Positions 25,983 to 33,420 of a DNA stretch of 64,000 nt are shown here, in pieces. The stretch covers positions 23,020-87,019 of the forward strand of contig JAEWBF010000125.1 of NCBI GenBank assembly GCA_023391285.1, written 5' to 3'. This stretch comes from Verrucomicrobiota bacterium. GTDB lineage: Bacteria; Verrucomicrobiota; Verrucomicrobiia; Opitutales; Opitutaceae. The notes below the pieces were generated by a model. That model saw only the letters and a program-made list of their open reading frames with translations. It was not told the DNA's origin and did not search any database. Each line of letters starts with the position of its first letter. The first letter of the stretch is position 1. Position numbers and translations under genes: made by a program.

Positions 25983-27404
25983 GTGAACCGGGTTCATATC
26001 AAAACCTACGGCTGCCAGATGAACGAGCGCGACAGCGAGGCTGTCGCGGCAATGCTGCGCGCCCGCGGCTATCGCATCGTCACCGACGAAAACGACTGCG
26101 ACATCCTCCTCCTCAACACCTGCTCCGTCCGCGACGCCGCCGAGCAGAAAGCCATCGGCAAAGCCGGCTACCTCCAGGCCCGCAAAAAGAAACAGCCCGA
26201 CTTCGTTCTCGGAATCCTTGGCTGCATGGCGCAAAACCGCGGTGCCGCGCTTCTCGATCAGCTGCCCGACGTCGATCTCATCGTCGGCACGCAGAAGTTT
26301 CACCAGGTCCCCGACTACCTCGACAACCTCCGCGCCGCGCGCGACGCCGGCGTCCCCATCGGCGAAACCATCGTCGACATCGCCGAGGAAGCCGGTTCGC
26401 AAAACACCATCCGCGACCACCTCCTCCCGCAGGACGCCACCTCTCAACCCTCAACCCTCAACTCTCAACCCGGCGGCGCCGCCGCGCCGCTGCCGCAAGT
26501 CACCGCCTTCGTCTCCATCCAGCAGGGCTGCAACATGGATTGCGCGTTCTGCATCGTCCCGAAAACCCGCGGCGACGAACGCTCCCGTCCGATGGACGAC
26601 ATCGTCCGCGAATGCGAAAGCCTCGCCGCCCGCGGCGTTCGCGAAATCACGCTGCTCGGCCAGATCGTCACCAGCTACGGCCGCCGCGATTACGTTCACA
26701 CGAATGGCATCTCGCCTTTCGTGCAGTTGATCGAGCGCGTCCACGCCATCGACGGCATCGAACGCATCCGCTTCACCTCGCCGCATCCCCGCGGCTTCAA
26801 GGACGACCTCGTCGCCGCCTACGCGCGCCTGCCGAAACTCTGCTCCTACGTCCATCTCCCGATGCAGAGCGGCAGCAATCGCATCCTGCGCGCGATGAAC
26901 CGCCCCTACACGCGCGAGCGCTACAAGGAGATCGTCGACGCCCTCCGCGCGACGACGCCCGGCATGTATTTCTCCACCGACGTCATCGTCGGCTTCCCCG
27001 GCGAAACCGACGCCGAGTTCGAGCAAACGCGCGAGCTCTTCGAGGCCTGCGACTTCGACATGGCCTACGTCTTCAAATATTCGATCCGCACCGGCACGCC
27101 CGCCGCCGACATGGGCGACCAGATTCCCGACGAGGTCAAAGAGCACCGCAACCAGGTCCTCCTCGACATCCTCCGCCGCAATTCCGAACGCCGCACCGCG
27201 AGCCTCATCGGCACCACCGAGGAAGTGCTCGTTGAAGGCCCCGACAAAAGCGGCGCCCGTTTCACCGGCCGCACCCGCGGCAACCGCGTCTGCGTCTTCG
27301 ACGCCGACCCGCGTCTCATCGGCCAGTTCGTCCCATTAAAGATCACCCGCGCCAGCGTAAGCACCCTCTACGGCGAGCTCGCCCTCGCCGGCGTCGAAAC
27401 CTGA
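25983..27404 (+). CDS. miaB: tRNA-2-methylthio-N6-isopentenyladenosine synthase MiaB
   Basis: A 473-residue methylthiotransferase that adds the methylthio group to i6A37 of tRNA. The GTG at 25983 (then NRVHIKTYGCQMNERDSE) is the family start; the upstream frame reads through a terminator. Cysteines of the first cluster are in YGCQMN, NTCSVRD and LGCMAQ. The radical SAM cluster is CNMDCAFC (about 183-190). A TRAM domain ends the protein (EEVLVEGPDKSGARFTGRT). An unusual insert, SQPSTLNSQPGG (about 154-165), lies between the N-terminal and radical SAM domains and comes from a heptanucleotide repeat. Other hallmarks are intact. Confidence 0.95.
   Translation: MNRVHIKTYGCQMNERDSEAVAAMLRARGYRIVTDENDCDILLLNTCSVRDAAEQKAIGKAGYLQARKKKQPDFVLGILGCMAQNRGAALLDQLPDVDLIVGTQKFHQVPDYLDNLRAARDAGVPIGETIVDIAEEAGSQNTIRDHLLPQDATSQPSTLNSQPGGAAAPLPQVTAFVSIQQGCNMDCAFCIVPKTRGDERSRPMDDIVRECESLAARGVREITLLGQIVTSYGRRDYVHTNGISPFVQLIERVHAIDGIERIRFTSPHPRGFKDDLVAAYARLPKLCSYVHLPMQSGSNRILRAMNRPYTRERYKEIVDALRATTPGMYFSTDVIVGFPGETDAEFEQTRELFEACDFDMAYVFKYSIRTGTPAADMGDQIPDEVKEHRNQVLLDILRRNSERRTASLIGTTEEVLVEGPDKSGARFTGRTRGNRVCVFDADPRLIGQFVPLKITRASVSTLYGELALAGVET
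26442..26469 (+). repeat. Heptanucleotide array (YCTCAAC)4 inside miaB
   Basis: Units TCTCAAC, CCTCAAC, CCTCAAC, TCTCAAC; 28 bases in all, the same size as the array in oleC at 19887. Translated in frame as SQPSTLNSQ. Confidence 0.85.
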
Positions 27405-27447
27405 ATAGCCGCGACGATGCGCTCACCGCGCAAAAAACATTCTCCTT

Positions 27448-27480
27448 CTTCTTTGCGCCTTTTTGCGCCTTTTTGCGGCT
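27448..27480 (+). repeat. Dispersed CTTTTTGCGGCT repeat, copy 2
   Basis: CTTCTTTGCGCCTTTTTGCG followed by CCTTTTTGCGGCT, 6 bases before the membrane-protein ATG. Related to 17302-17333. GCGCAAAAAAC about 20 bases upstream could pair with part of it. Confidence 0.6.
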
Positions 27481-27486
27481 AATCCG

Positions 27487-28026
27487 ATGTCGTTGCTCCT
27501 CGCCACCCTTCTCCCCGGCCTCGCGCTCCTCGCTCTCGGCCTTCCGCTGCTCCTCAACAGCAGCCGCGCCGTCGCGATCCTGAAATCCTTCCCGCGCTCC
27601 ACCAGCGCCGCGCTCATCTTCTTCGGCGCGGGTTCGCTTTGGTTTCTCTACAACGTCTGGCATCTTTCGCCCGCCGACTTCGGCAACTACCGCGTGCCGC
27701 TCGCGCTCGGCTTCGGCGTCGTCGCCGTGCTCGCGTTCAAATGCGTGCCCGACTTCCTCGCCGTGCGCGGCCTCTGCGTGCTCACCCTCCTTTCCGCTCA
27801 ACCGCTCCTCGGCGCCGCTTACATGGAGTATCAACACCCGCAGCGGCTCTTCATGGTGACGGTCGTCTATCTCCTGATCGCCATCGCGATCTGGTTCGGC
27901 GCCTCGCCCTTCCGACTCCGCGATTTCTTTGGCTGGCTCTTCGCCCGTCCCGCTCGCATCCGAGGGTTCGGCGCCGCGCTTACCGCCTACGGCCTGCTGC
28001 TCTCGATCGTCGCCTTCACCTATTGA
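27487..28026 (+). CDS. Small multi-pass membrane protein of unknown function
   Basis: A 179-residue protein with about five or six hydrophobic segments: LLLATLLPGLALLALGLPLLL, a second near LIFFGAGSLWFLYNVW, then around LALGFGVVAVLAF, LCVLTLLSAQPLLGAAY, MVTVVYLLIAIAIWFG and the C-terminal ALTAYGLLLSIVAF. I do not recognise the family. The ATG at 27487 starts right after a repeat. It ends 22 bases before gmk, on the same strand, and could share its transcript. Confidence 0.75.
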   Translation: MSLLLATLLPGLALLALGLPLLLNSSRAVAILKSFPRSTSAALIFFGAGSLWFLYNVWHLSPADFGNYRVPLALGFGVVAVLAFKCVPDFLAVRGLCVLTLLSAQPLLGAAYMEYQHPQRLFMVTVVYLLIAIAIWFGASPFRLRDFFGWLFARPARIRGFGAALTAYGLLLSIVAFTY

Positions 28027-28048
28027 TTCTCCGCTCAACCGGTTCGCA

Positions 28049-28672
28049 GTGAACGCCACTCCTCCTCCCGTTCTCCTCGTCCTCGCCGGTCCCGCCGGTT
28101 CCGGCAAAAGCACGCTCTGCGACCGCCTCGTCTCCGAAGATCTGTCCTTCTCGCGCGTCATCACGACGACCACCCGCGCTCCGCGCCCCGGAGAAATCAA
28201 CGGCGTCCATTATCACTTTTTCACGCCCGACGAGTTCGACCGCCGCGTCGCCAACGACGAATTCCTCGAATGGGCCTGGGTTCACGCCGACCCGTCCTCC
28301 CGCAAGGACCGCCGCTACGGCACACTCAAATCCAGCGTCTTCGAACCGCTCGCCCGCGGCGAAAATCTCGTCATGAGCGTCGACGTCCAAGGCGTTGAAA
28401 GCTTCCGCCGCGCCGCTCGCAGCAACCCGCTCCTCGCCCGCCACATGACCACGATCTTCATCGTCGTCGACCACGAGCGCCTCGTCGCCCGCATGCGCGC
28501 CCGTGCACAGGACAACGAAGACGAAATCGCTCGCCGCATGGCCACCGCCGAAGCCGAGCTGCGCGAGGCGCATAAATTCGATTTCCAAATCCACAGCCGC
28601 ACCCGCGACGAAGACTTCGCCGAGCTGTTGAACATCCTCGAGAAAGCCCGCGCCAAAGTCCTGGCGGGGTAG
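28049..28672 (+). CDS. gmk: Guanylate kinase (divergent substrate loop)
   Basis: A 207-residue kinase phosphorylating GMP to GDP. GTG start at 28049. The P-loop is LAGPAGSGKSTLCDRL; ITTTTRAPRPGEINGVHYHF matches the conserved GMP-binding SRPPRPGE region; SVDVQGVESFRR corresponds to the family DWQGA segment. Where most guanylate kinases have VHGNYYGT this one reads WVHADPSSRKDRRYGT, an insertion of several residues at the GMP site. Activity on another nucleotide is therefore possible. The TAG stop borders a palindromic repeat. Confidence 0.85.
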   Translation: MNATPPPVLLVLAGPAGSGKSTLCDRLVSEDLSFSRVITTTTRAPRPGEINGVHYHFFTPDEFDRRVANDEFLEWAWVHADPSSRKDRRYGTLKSSVFEPLARGENLVMSVDVQGVESFRRAARSNPLLARHMTTIFIVVDHERLVARMRARAQDNEDEIARRMATAEAELREAHKFDFQIHSRTRDEDFAELLNILEKARAKVLAG

Positions 28673-28697
28673 GTGGAGCCCGCCGTCCCGGCGGGCT
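28670..28697 (+). repeat. GTGG palindrome at the gmk stop codon
   Basis: The gmk TAG is followed at once by GTGG and arms AGCCCGCCG and CGGCGGGCT with a TCC loop. Same design as at 16428 and 40861. Confidence 0.85.
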
Positions 28698-28708
28698 AAG
28701 GCTCGAGG

Positions 28709-28734
28709 GTAGGGCGAGGCGTCCCCGCCGAGCC
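28709..28734 (+). repeat. Second GTAG palindrome downstream of gmk
   Basis: GTAGGGCGAGGCGTCC followed by CCGCCGAGCC. Imperfect arms (GGCGAGGCG against CGCCGAGCC). Placed in tandem 11 bases after the previous element. Confidence 0.75.
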
Positions 28735-28835
28735 GTTTCACGCTCTTGCTCGTATCGTAGTCGTGCTCGAGTTCGACCTCGATCCGCGACCGGCCGGTCC
28801 ACCGAACCTCCTTCCCCTCCCGCGGTCTGGAGAAA

Positions 28836-29513
28836 ATGGAACTCACCATCGCGGGCTACGCGATCGATCGCCGTAAGATCATCACGTTCATCGCTATCGT
28901 TCTCGCCTGTATCGCGCTCGCGCTCGTTTACCGGCAGATCGATGTCGCCGCGCTTCATCGCCGCGCCGAGGAAATCAACGGCTTCCTCGTCTTCGTCCTG
29001 ATCACCGTTCTTCCGCTCTTCGGCTTCCCCGTCAGCGTTTGCCACGCCATCGCCGGCGTCCGCTTCGGTCTCGGTCTCGGCCTCGCGCTGGTCGCAGCTT
29101 CGATCGTGCTTCAACTCCTCGCCAGCTACGCCCTCGTCAAACTCGCGCCGTCCTTCTTCGCGCGCCACATGGAGCGCTGGCGCAAAAAACTCCCCAAAGC
29201 CGCTCACGTCCCGCTCACGCAGTTCACGATGCTGCTGCCCGCCGTGCCGTATTTTGCCCAAAACTACGTCCTTCCTCTCGTCGGCGTTCCGCTCGGCACC
29301 TACCTGGTCTGGGGCAGCATCATCCACATCATCAAATCGATCATCGGCGTTCTCTTCGGCGAAATGAGCGACGACCTCACGCCCGCCCGCATCGCCATCT
29401 TCGTCGCTTACGCGATTGCCATCACCGTGACGACGGCGTGGGCGTTTCGACGCCTGCAGGCTCGAATAAAAGATCAGCGACCAGCGGCAGGTGGTCGGAA
29501 GCGACGCGCGTAA
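28836..29513 (+). CDS. VTT-domain (TVP38/TMEM64-type) membrane protein
   Basis: A 225-residue inner-membrane protein with about five to six helices. The VTT core is visible as FLVFVLITVLPLFGFPVSV, AGVRFGLGLGLALVAASIVL and PLTQFTMLLPAVPYFAQNY, with the family's paired re-entrant pattern and Gly/Pro residues. Members of this family are linked to lipid scrambling or small-solute transport; the exact role here is unknown. Its last 92 bases overlap the end of the opposite-strand phosphodiesterase-EEP gene. Confidence 0.85.
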   Translation: MELTIAGYAIDRRKIITFIAIVLACIALALVYRQIDVAALHRRAEEINGFLVFVLITVLPLFGFPVSVCHAIAGVRFGLGLGLALVAASIVLQLLASYALVKLAPSFFARHMERWRKKLPKAAHVPLTQFTMLLPAVPYFAQNYVLPLVGVPLGTYLVWGSIIHIIKSIIGVLFGEMSDDLTPARIAIFVAYAIAITVTTAWAFRRLQARIKDQRPAAGGRKRRA

Positions 29514-31854
29514 GTTCATTCCGCGGCACGATCACGTTCTCCACGCGAAATCCTTCCGACAGAAATATGTGGTCCAGCCGCATGAAGGGCCGCATCGAGC
29601 TAAACGTGCTCAATGGCCGATGTCCCTGCCGCGCCGCCTGCACATCGCGAAAGCGCTTCGCGGCCAGCCCATACGGGCGGCTGCCCGGCGTGAGATTGAA
29701 ATCGCCGCACATCAACACCAGCTCGTCGCGGCCCAGCCGGCCCAGCCACTCCGGCCCGAGCAGCGCCTGCATCTGTAAAAACCGCTCGTAAGGCCCGAGC
29801 CCGAGATGCGTCGTGACCACGTGAATGATCGTTCCGTTCACATTCACGCGCACCCAGAGCGCGGATCGCGGCTCCTTCCACCAGCCTTTCGGATCATGCG
29901 GCAAATGCGCGCGCCGCACGATCTCCACGGGCCAGCGACTGAAAAACGCATGCCCGTAATGCTCCTCGCCGCGTGTGATCGTCGGACAAAACACCGCGTG
30001 CATCCCAATCTGTTTCCCAATCAGCGCCGCCTGATCTTCCGCTCGCGAACGCCTCCGCCCCAAATCCACTTCCTGCAACGCCACGATATCCGGCGATTGC
30101 GCCGCAATCACCCGCGCCACCCGACGCGGCGACACGCGTCCGTCCATCCCGCCGCAGCCGTGAACGTTGTAGGTCATCAGTCGCAAACGTCCCGCGCCGG
30201 GAGTCACTTGCACATGCGGTTCCAGCGATTCGCGTCCCAAATAATGCCGCGCCGCCGCCCGCAACGCCTGCGGCCGCACAAAGGTCTCCGCGCCCGCCGG
30301 CAACACCGTGCGAGGCGGCAACAAAAGGAACCCGCGGGTCTCGTCCGGCCCGAATCCGCCGTGTGCCCCACGCTCGCCTTCCGCAAAACTCCACGCGCCT
30401 TCCGTCGGACTCCAGCCCACCAATATCAAATCGCCGGAATCCGGAATCGCGCAAAAATTTGCGACGTCCTTCGCGATCGTCTCGCGCAGCTCCGGCGCAT
30501 GCGCCTCCAGCAGCGCCGGCATCTCCTCCGGCACGCGCGTCTCTCCGCCCGCATGAAACCACGTCACCCCGCGCTCCGTGCGGACCAATACGCCCGGCAC
30601 GCCACGTTGCACCAGTCGCCGCGCCAAGGCCACCCGCTGGTCGTCGGTCATCGCATTCGCGAAATACGCATGCCCCACCGGACCCATCGCCGCGACGATC
30701 ACACTCTTTCCTTCCTCCAACGTGATCGACTCATCCGCCCGCATCCGCGCCACCCGCGCCTGATAACGCCGGTTGCGCGAAAGCCAGGTCGACGCCTCCA
30801 CGGGCCGCCGCTGCGAACGCGCGCGCCACGCGCGATCGCGCTGCTTCGAAATCTCCAACGCCTCGTGCAGCACCGCCTCGATCCCTTCCGGCACCTTGTC
30901 CGTAAACGGCCGCGTCACTTCCTGTCCGTGATCCGAAAAAATCCACACCGCATAGTCGCGCCGTTTCGACCGATGCGCCGCCCGCACGATTTTCCGGATC
31001 GCATTGTCGATGCCGCGCAATCCGTAGTGCGCCAGCGCCGAGCCCGGGCCGCGCACGTGCGCATGCTCGTCGTAGCCGACGAAGTTGATGTGCACGATCG
31101 GCAGTCCGCGCGTGACTTCGATCTGCCCGCTCAACGTCAGCAGTTCGCGCAGCCCCACGCCCACAAACACCCGCGAGACCATCAGCATCAGCTCCGGTTT
31201 GGGCAGTCGTCCGCGCGCGATCGCCTGCACCGCATCGCTCACCGCTACGCCGAGTTCGATCATCAACCGCCACAAGATCCGCACCACCGAGGGCAGCTGA
31301 AGAATCGTGAACAAAAACAAATTCTTCACCTTCCCGCTGCGCCACATGTCGCCGAGCCCGATGCTCGCCGCACAAAAATGACTTTCCTCCTGCCCGGCGC
31401 CGCCGGTGTAAATGTTCGACCACGAACTTCCGCCTTTCAGTAGACCTTCCGCGGTCTCCGCGCATTTCGCTTCACGCGCCTTCGCCCAGTCCGGATCCCA
31501 CATCCGACCGACTTTCTTCATCGTCCGATCGAAGAAACTGAACGCCGGCACCGCCGACTTCACCCCGTAGTAAAGCTCCGCCTGCACCGCCGGAGTCGTC
31601 GACGGCAGCCCGGGATAAAACGTCCGCATCTCGTAGCCTTCGCGCGCGATCAGCCGCGACACGAACGGCATCCGCCCCTTCGCCAGCGCCGCTTCGACCT
31701 GCTTCCGCGCGAGCCCGTCGATTTGAATCAAAAGCAACCCCGGCTCCTCGCTGGTGCCGTGCGACGGCGTCAGCCCCAAATGTCGGATCGCCCACTCGTT
31801 CCGGCTCAGCCGAATCCGCGCCCGATGGATCAATGCTTCAACGCCCGCGAACAT
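29422..31854 (-). CDS. Fusion of alkaline-phosphatase-like phosphodiesterase and EEP-family hydrolase
   Basis: An 810-residue protein with two hydrolase modules. Residues about 35-540 form an alkaline-phosphatase-superfamily phosphodiesterase: LLLIQIDGLARKQVEAAL (metal Asp), GLPSTTPAVQ (Thr nucleophile), NFVGYDEHAHVRGPG, FSDHGQE and GAHGGFGP (metal His/Asp). Residues about 555-800 form an endonuclease/exonuclease/phosphatase module: TYNVHGCGG, IVALQEVDLG, THLGLG, LMCGDFNLTP, FMRLDHIF and ASDHLPLVADL. All catalytic motifs of both modules look intact. Substrates could be phospholipids or nucleotides. No signal peptide or clear membrane anchor; a hydrophobic stretch lies around VKNLFLFTILQLPSVVRILW. 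The 3' end overlaps the VTT gene on the other strand. Confidence 0.87.
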   Translation of the reverse strand: MFAGVEALIHRARIRLSRNEWAIRHLGLTPSHGTSEEPGLLLIQIDGLARKQVEAALAKGRMPFVSRLIAREGYEMRTFYPGLPSTTPAVQAELYYGVKSAVPAFSFFDRTMKKVGRMWDPDWAKAREAKCAETAEGLLKGGSSWSNIYTGGAGQEESHFCAASIGLGDMWRSGKVKNLFLFTILQLPSVVRILWRLMIELGVAVSDAVQAIARGRLPKPELMLMVSRVFVGVGLRELLTLSGQIEVTRGLPIVHINFVGYDEHAHVRGPGSALAHYGLRGIDNAIRKIVRAAHRSKRRDYAVWIFSDHGQEVTRPFTDKVPEGIEAVLHEALEISKQRDRAWRARSQRRPVEASTWLSRNRRYQARVARMRADESITLEEGKSVIVAAMGPVGHAYFANAMTDDQRVALARRLVQRGVPGVLVRTERGVTWFHAGGETRVPEEMPALLEAHAPELRETIAKDVANFCAIPDSGDLILVGWSPTEGAWSFAEGERGAHGGFGPDETRGFLLLPPRTVLPAGAETFVRPQALRAAARHYLGRESLEPHVQVTPGAGRLRLMTYNVHGCGGMDGRVSPRRVARVIAAQSPDIVALQEVDLGRRRSRAEDQAALIGKQIGMHAVFCPTITRGEEHYGHAFFSRWPVEIVRRAHLPHDPKGWWKEPRSALWVRVNVNGTIIHVVTTHLGLGPYERFLQMQALLGPEWLGRLGRDELVLMCGDFNLTPGSRPYGLAAKRFRDVQAARQGHRPLSTFSSMRPFMRLDHIFLSEGFRVENVIVPRNELTRVASDHLPLVADLLFEPAGVETPTPSSR

Positions 31855-31859
31855 CGGTC

Positions 31860-31976
31860 GAAAACTTCAAATCCCAGACGCCAAACTCCAAAAAAAAACC
31901 CAATCTCAAATGGGCATTCAGTCGCGTTGGTCCTTTGGGATTTCTTTGGCGTTTGATCATGGGCCTTTGTGATTTG
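31860..31976. repeat. Imperfect inverted repeat between the phosphodiesterase and GT4 genes
   Basis: The stretch AATCCCAGACGCCAAACTCC is partly mirrored by TTTGGGATTTCTTTGGCG later in the gap, and CAAATC at one end pairs with GATTTG at the other. It fills almost the whole intergenic space and reads like the degenerate word-repeat elements elsewhere in the window. Confidence 0.6.
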
Positions 31977-31996
31977 CCGCTGCTCCTCAGCGGCGT

Positions 31997-33271
31997 TTAT
32001 CGGCCGCCGACGGCCTCCGCCACCGCCTGCGCTTTTTCCGCGAGCAGATTCCATTCGACCTGAATCCGCTCCAGCAACGTTCCCCACGGACTCCGCTCCA
32101 CCATCATCCGCTCGCGCCGCGTCATCTGCCGCACGTCTTCATAAAACTTCAACGCGAGCTCCGCGCACCGCTCCTTCGAAAACATCTCCGCCGTCTCTCG
32201 CGCCGCGGCCGAGAATTCCTTCCGTCGCGCCGGATCGCCGTGCAATCGCTCGAGCGCGTTCGCGAACCGTGCCGCGCTCGCGTTTTTCGCCAGCATGAAA
32301 CCGTTCACGCCGTCGCGCAGCACTTCGCGCACGCCCGACGCATTCAACGCCACCACCGGACACCCCGCCGCCATCGCTTCCGACAACACCATGCCCTGCG
32401 TCTCCGTGAACGACGCAAACACAAACACATCCATCGCGTTGTAAGCGTCCGCGAGCGCCTTCCCCGTGTGTTTCCCCGCCATCACCACGCGTTCCGCCAC
32501 GCCGTGCTGCTCCGCGACTTCGCGCAACTTCTCCTCCGAAGGCCCGCCCCCCACGACAAGGAACCACGCTTCGGGCGTCCGCTTGAGAAACAACGCCACC
32601 GCTTCCGCGAGATACTCCAGGTTCTTTTCCGGCGCGAGCCGGCCCACATGGCCCACCACAAACGCCTTCTCCGGCACCTTGAACTTGGAACGAAACTTCC
32701 GCCCGTCGCCCGCCGCAAACGCACCCACGTCAATGCCCGTCGGCACCACGCGAATCGGCACTTCGACGCCCCGACGTTTGATCAACTTCGCAATGCTCTC
32801 GCTCGGCGCGATCACCCCGTCGCAGAGGTTCGCAAAATGCGTCGAGAGATTGATCGCCACCTCCTTCAACGCCGGCGAATCGAACGGCACATAGTGCGTG
32901 TAATCTTCATAGCGCGTATGATGCGTGAAGATCACCGGCGCATTCTTCGTCGCCGCTATGCGCAGCGCCGTGTCGCCCAGCAAAAACGGATGATGCGCGT
33001 GAATGATATCCGCCCGAAACTCATCCAGCCGAGGCGGCGTGGCCACGATCGGCAGCTTCACCGAAAAATCACTTCCGTTGAATTTCTGAATCGCGGGAAT
33101 CCGCTCCACCATCGCGGCCTGCCGCGGCGGCAGCGACTTCCCCTCGAATTCCGGCGCAACCACCAGCACACGATGCCGACGCTTCCGAAACTCCTCCGCA
33201 AACGTGCTCACGGAACGAGCCACCCCGCCGACGTGCGGCAGGTAGGTGTTGGTCATCATGCAGATATTCAT
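31997..33271 (-). CDS. GT4 family glycosyltransferase
   Basis: A 424-residue GT-B retaining glycosyltransferase of family 4. The N terminus MNICMMTNTYLPHVGGVARS is typical of enzymes acting on lipid or cell-envelope acceptors. IIHAHHPFLLGDTAL and FTHHTRYEDY are acceptor-domain motifs. The donor domain has VPTGID, GHVGRLAPEKNLEYL, VVGGGPSEEKLRE and the EX7E motif FASFTETQGMVLSEAMAAG. Closest in style to 1,2-diacylglycerol 3-glucosyltransferases, but the acceptor is not certain. It is followed after a repeat by the phosphodiesterase fusion gene on the same strand. Confidence 0.88.
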   Translation of the reverse strand: MNICMMTNTYLPHVGGVARSVSTFAEEFRKRRHRVLVVAPEFEGKSLPPRQAAMVERIPAIQKFNGSDFSVKLPIVATPPRLDEFRADIIHAHHPFLLGDTALRIAATKNAPVIFTHHTRYEDYTHYVPFDSPALKEVAINLSTHFANLCDGVIAPSESIAKLIKRRGVEVPIRVVPTGIDVGAFAAGDGRKFRSKFKVPEKAFVVGHVGRLAPEKNLEYLAEAVALFLKRTPEAWFLVVGGGPSEEKLREVAEQHGVAERVVMAGKHTGKALADAYNAMDVFVFASFTETQGMVLSEAMAAGCPVVALNASGVREVLRDGVNGFMLAKNASAARFANALERLHGDPARRKEFSAAARETAEMFSKERCAELALKFYEDVRQMTRRERMMVERSPWGTLLERIQVEWNLLAEKAQAVAEAVGGR

Positions 33272-33360
33272 GCGTCGTCACTCCCGGACTCGCGGGAGAG
33301 TCTCCAAAGACCTTCGAACCTCCTCACGGTTCGCGCGCTTTCGGCAACCCGCGCCCTCCC

Positions 33361-33420
33361 GTAGCGGAACGCGTGAGCGTTTCGCCCTGCGCCGGACGAA
33401 ACGCTCACGCGTTCCGCTAC
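33361..33420. repeat. Perfect 24-bp inverted repeat at the end of the glycosidase gene
   Basis: Arms beginning GTAGCGGAACGCGTGAGC and its exact complement, 24 bases each, around a 12-base loop. The right arm supplies the TAG stop of the glycosidase gene (33417-33419 on the minus strand). A single related arm sits at the MFS stop codon at 43906. Confidence 0.92.
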
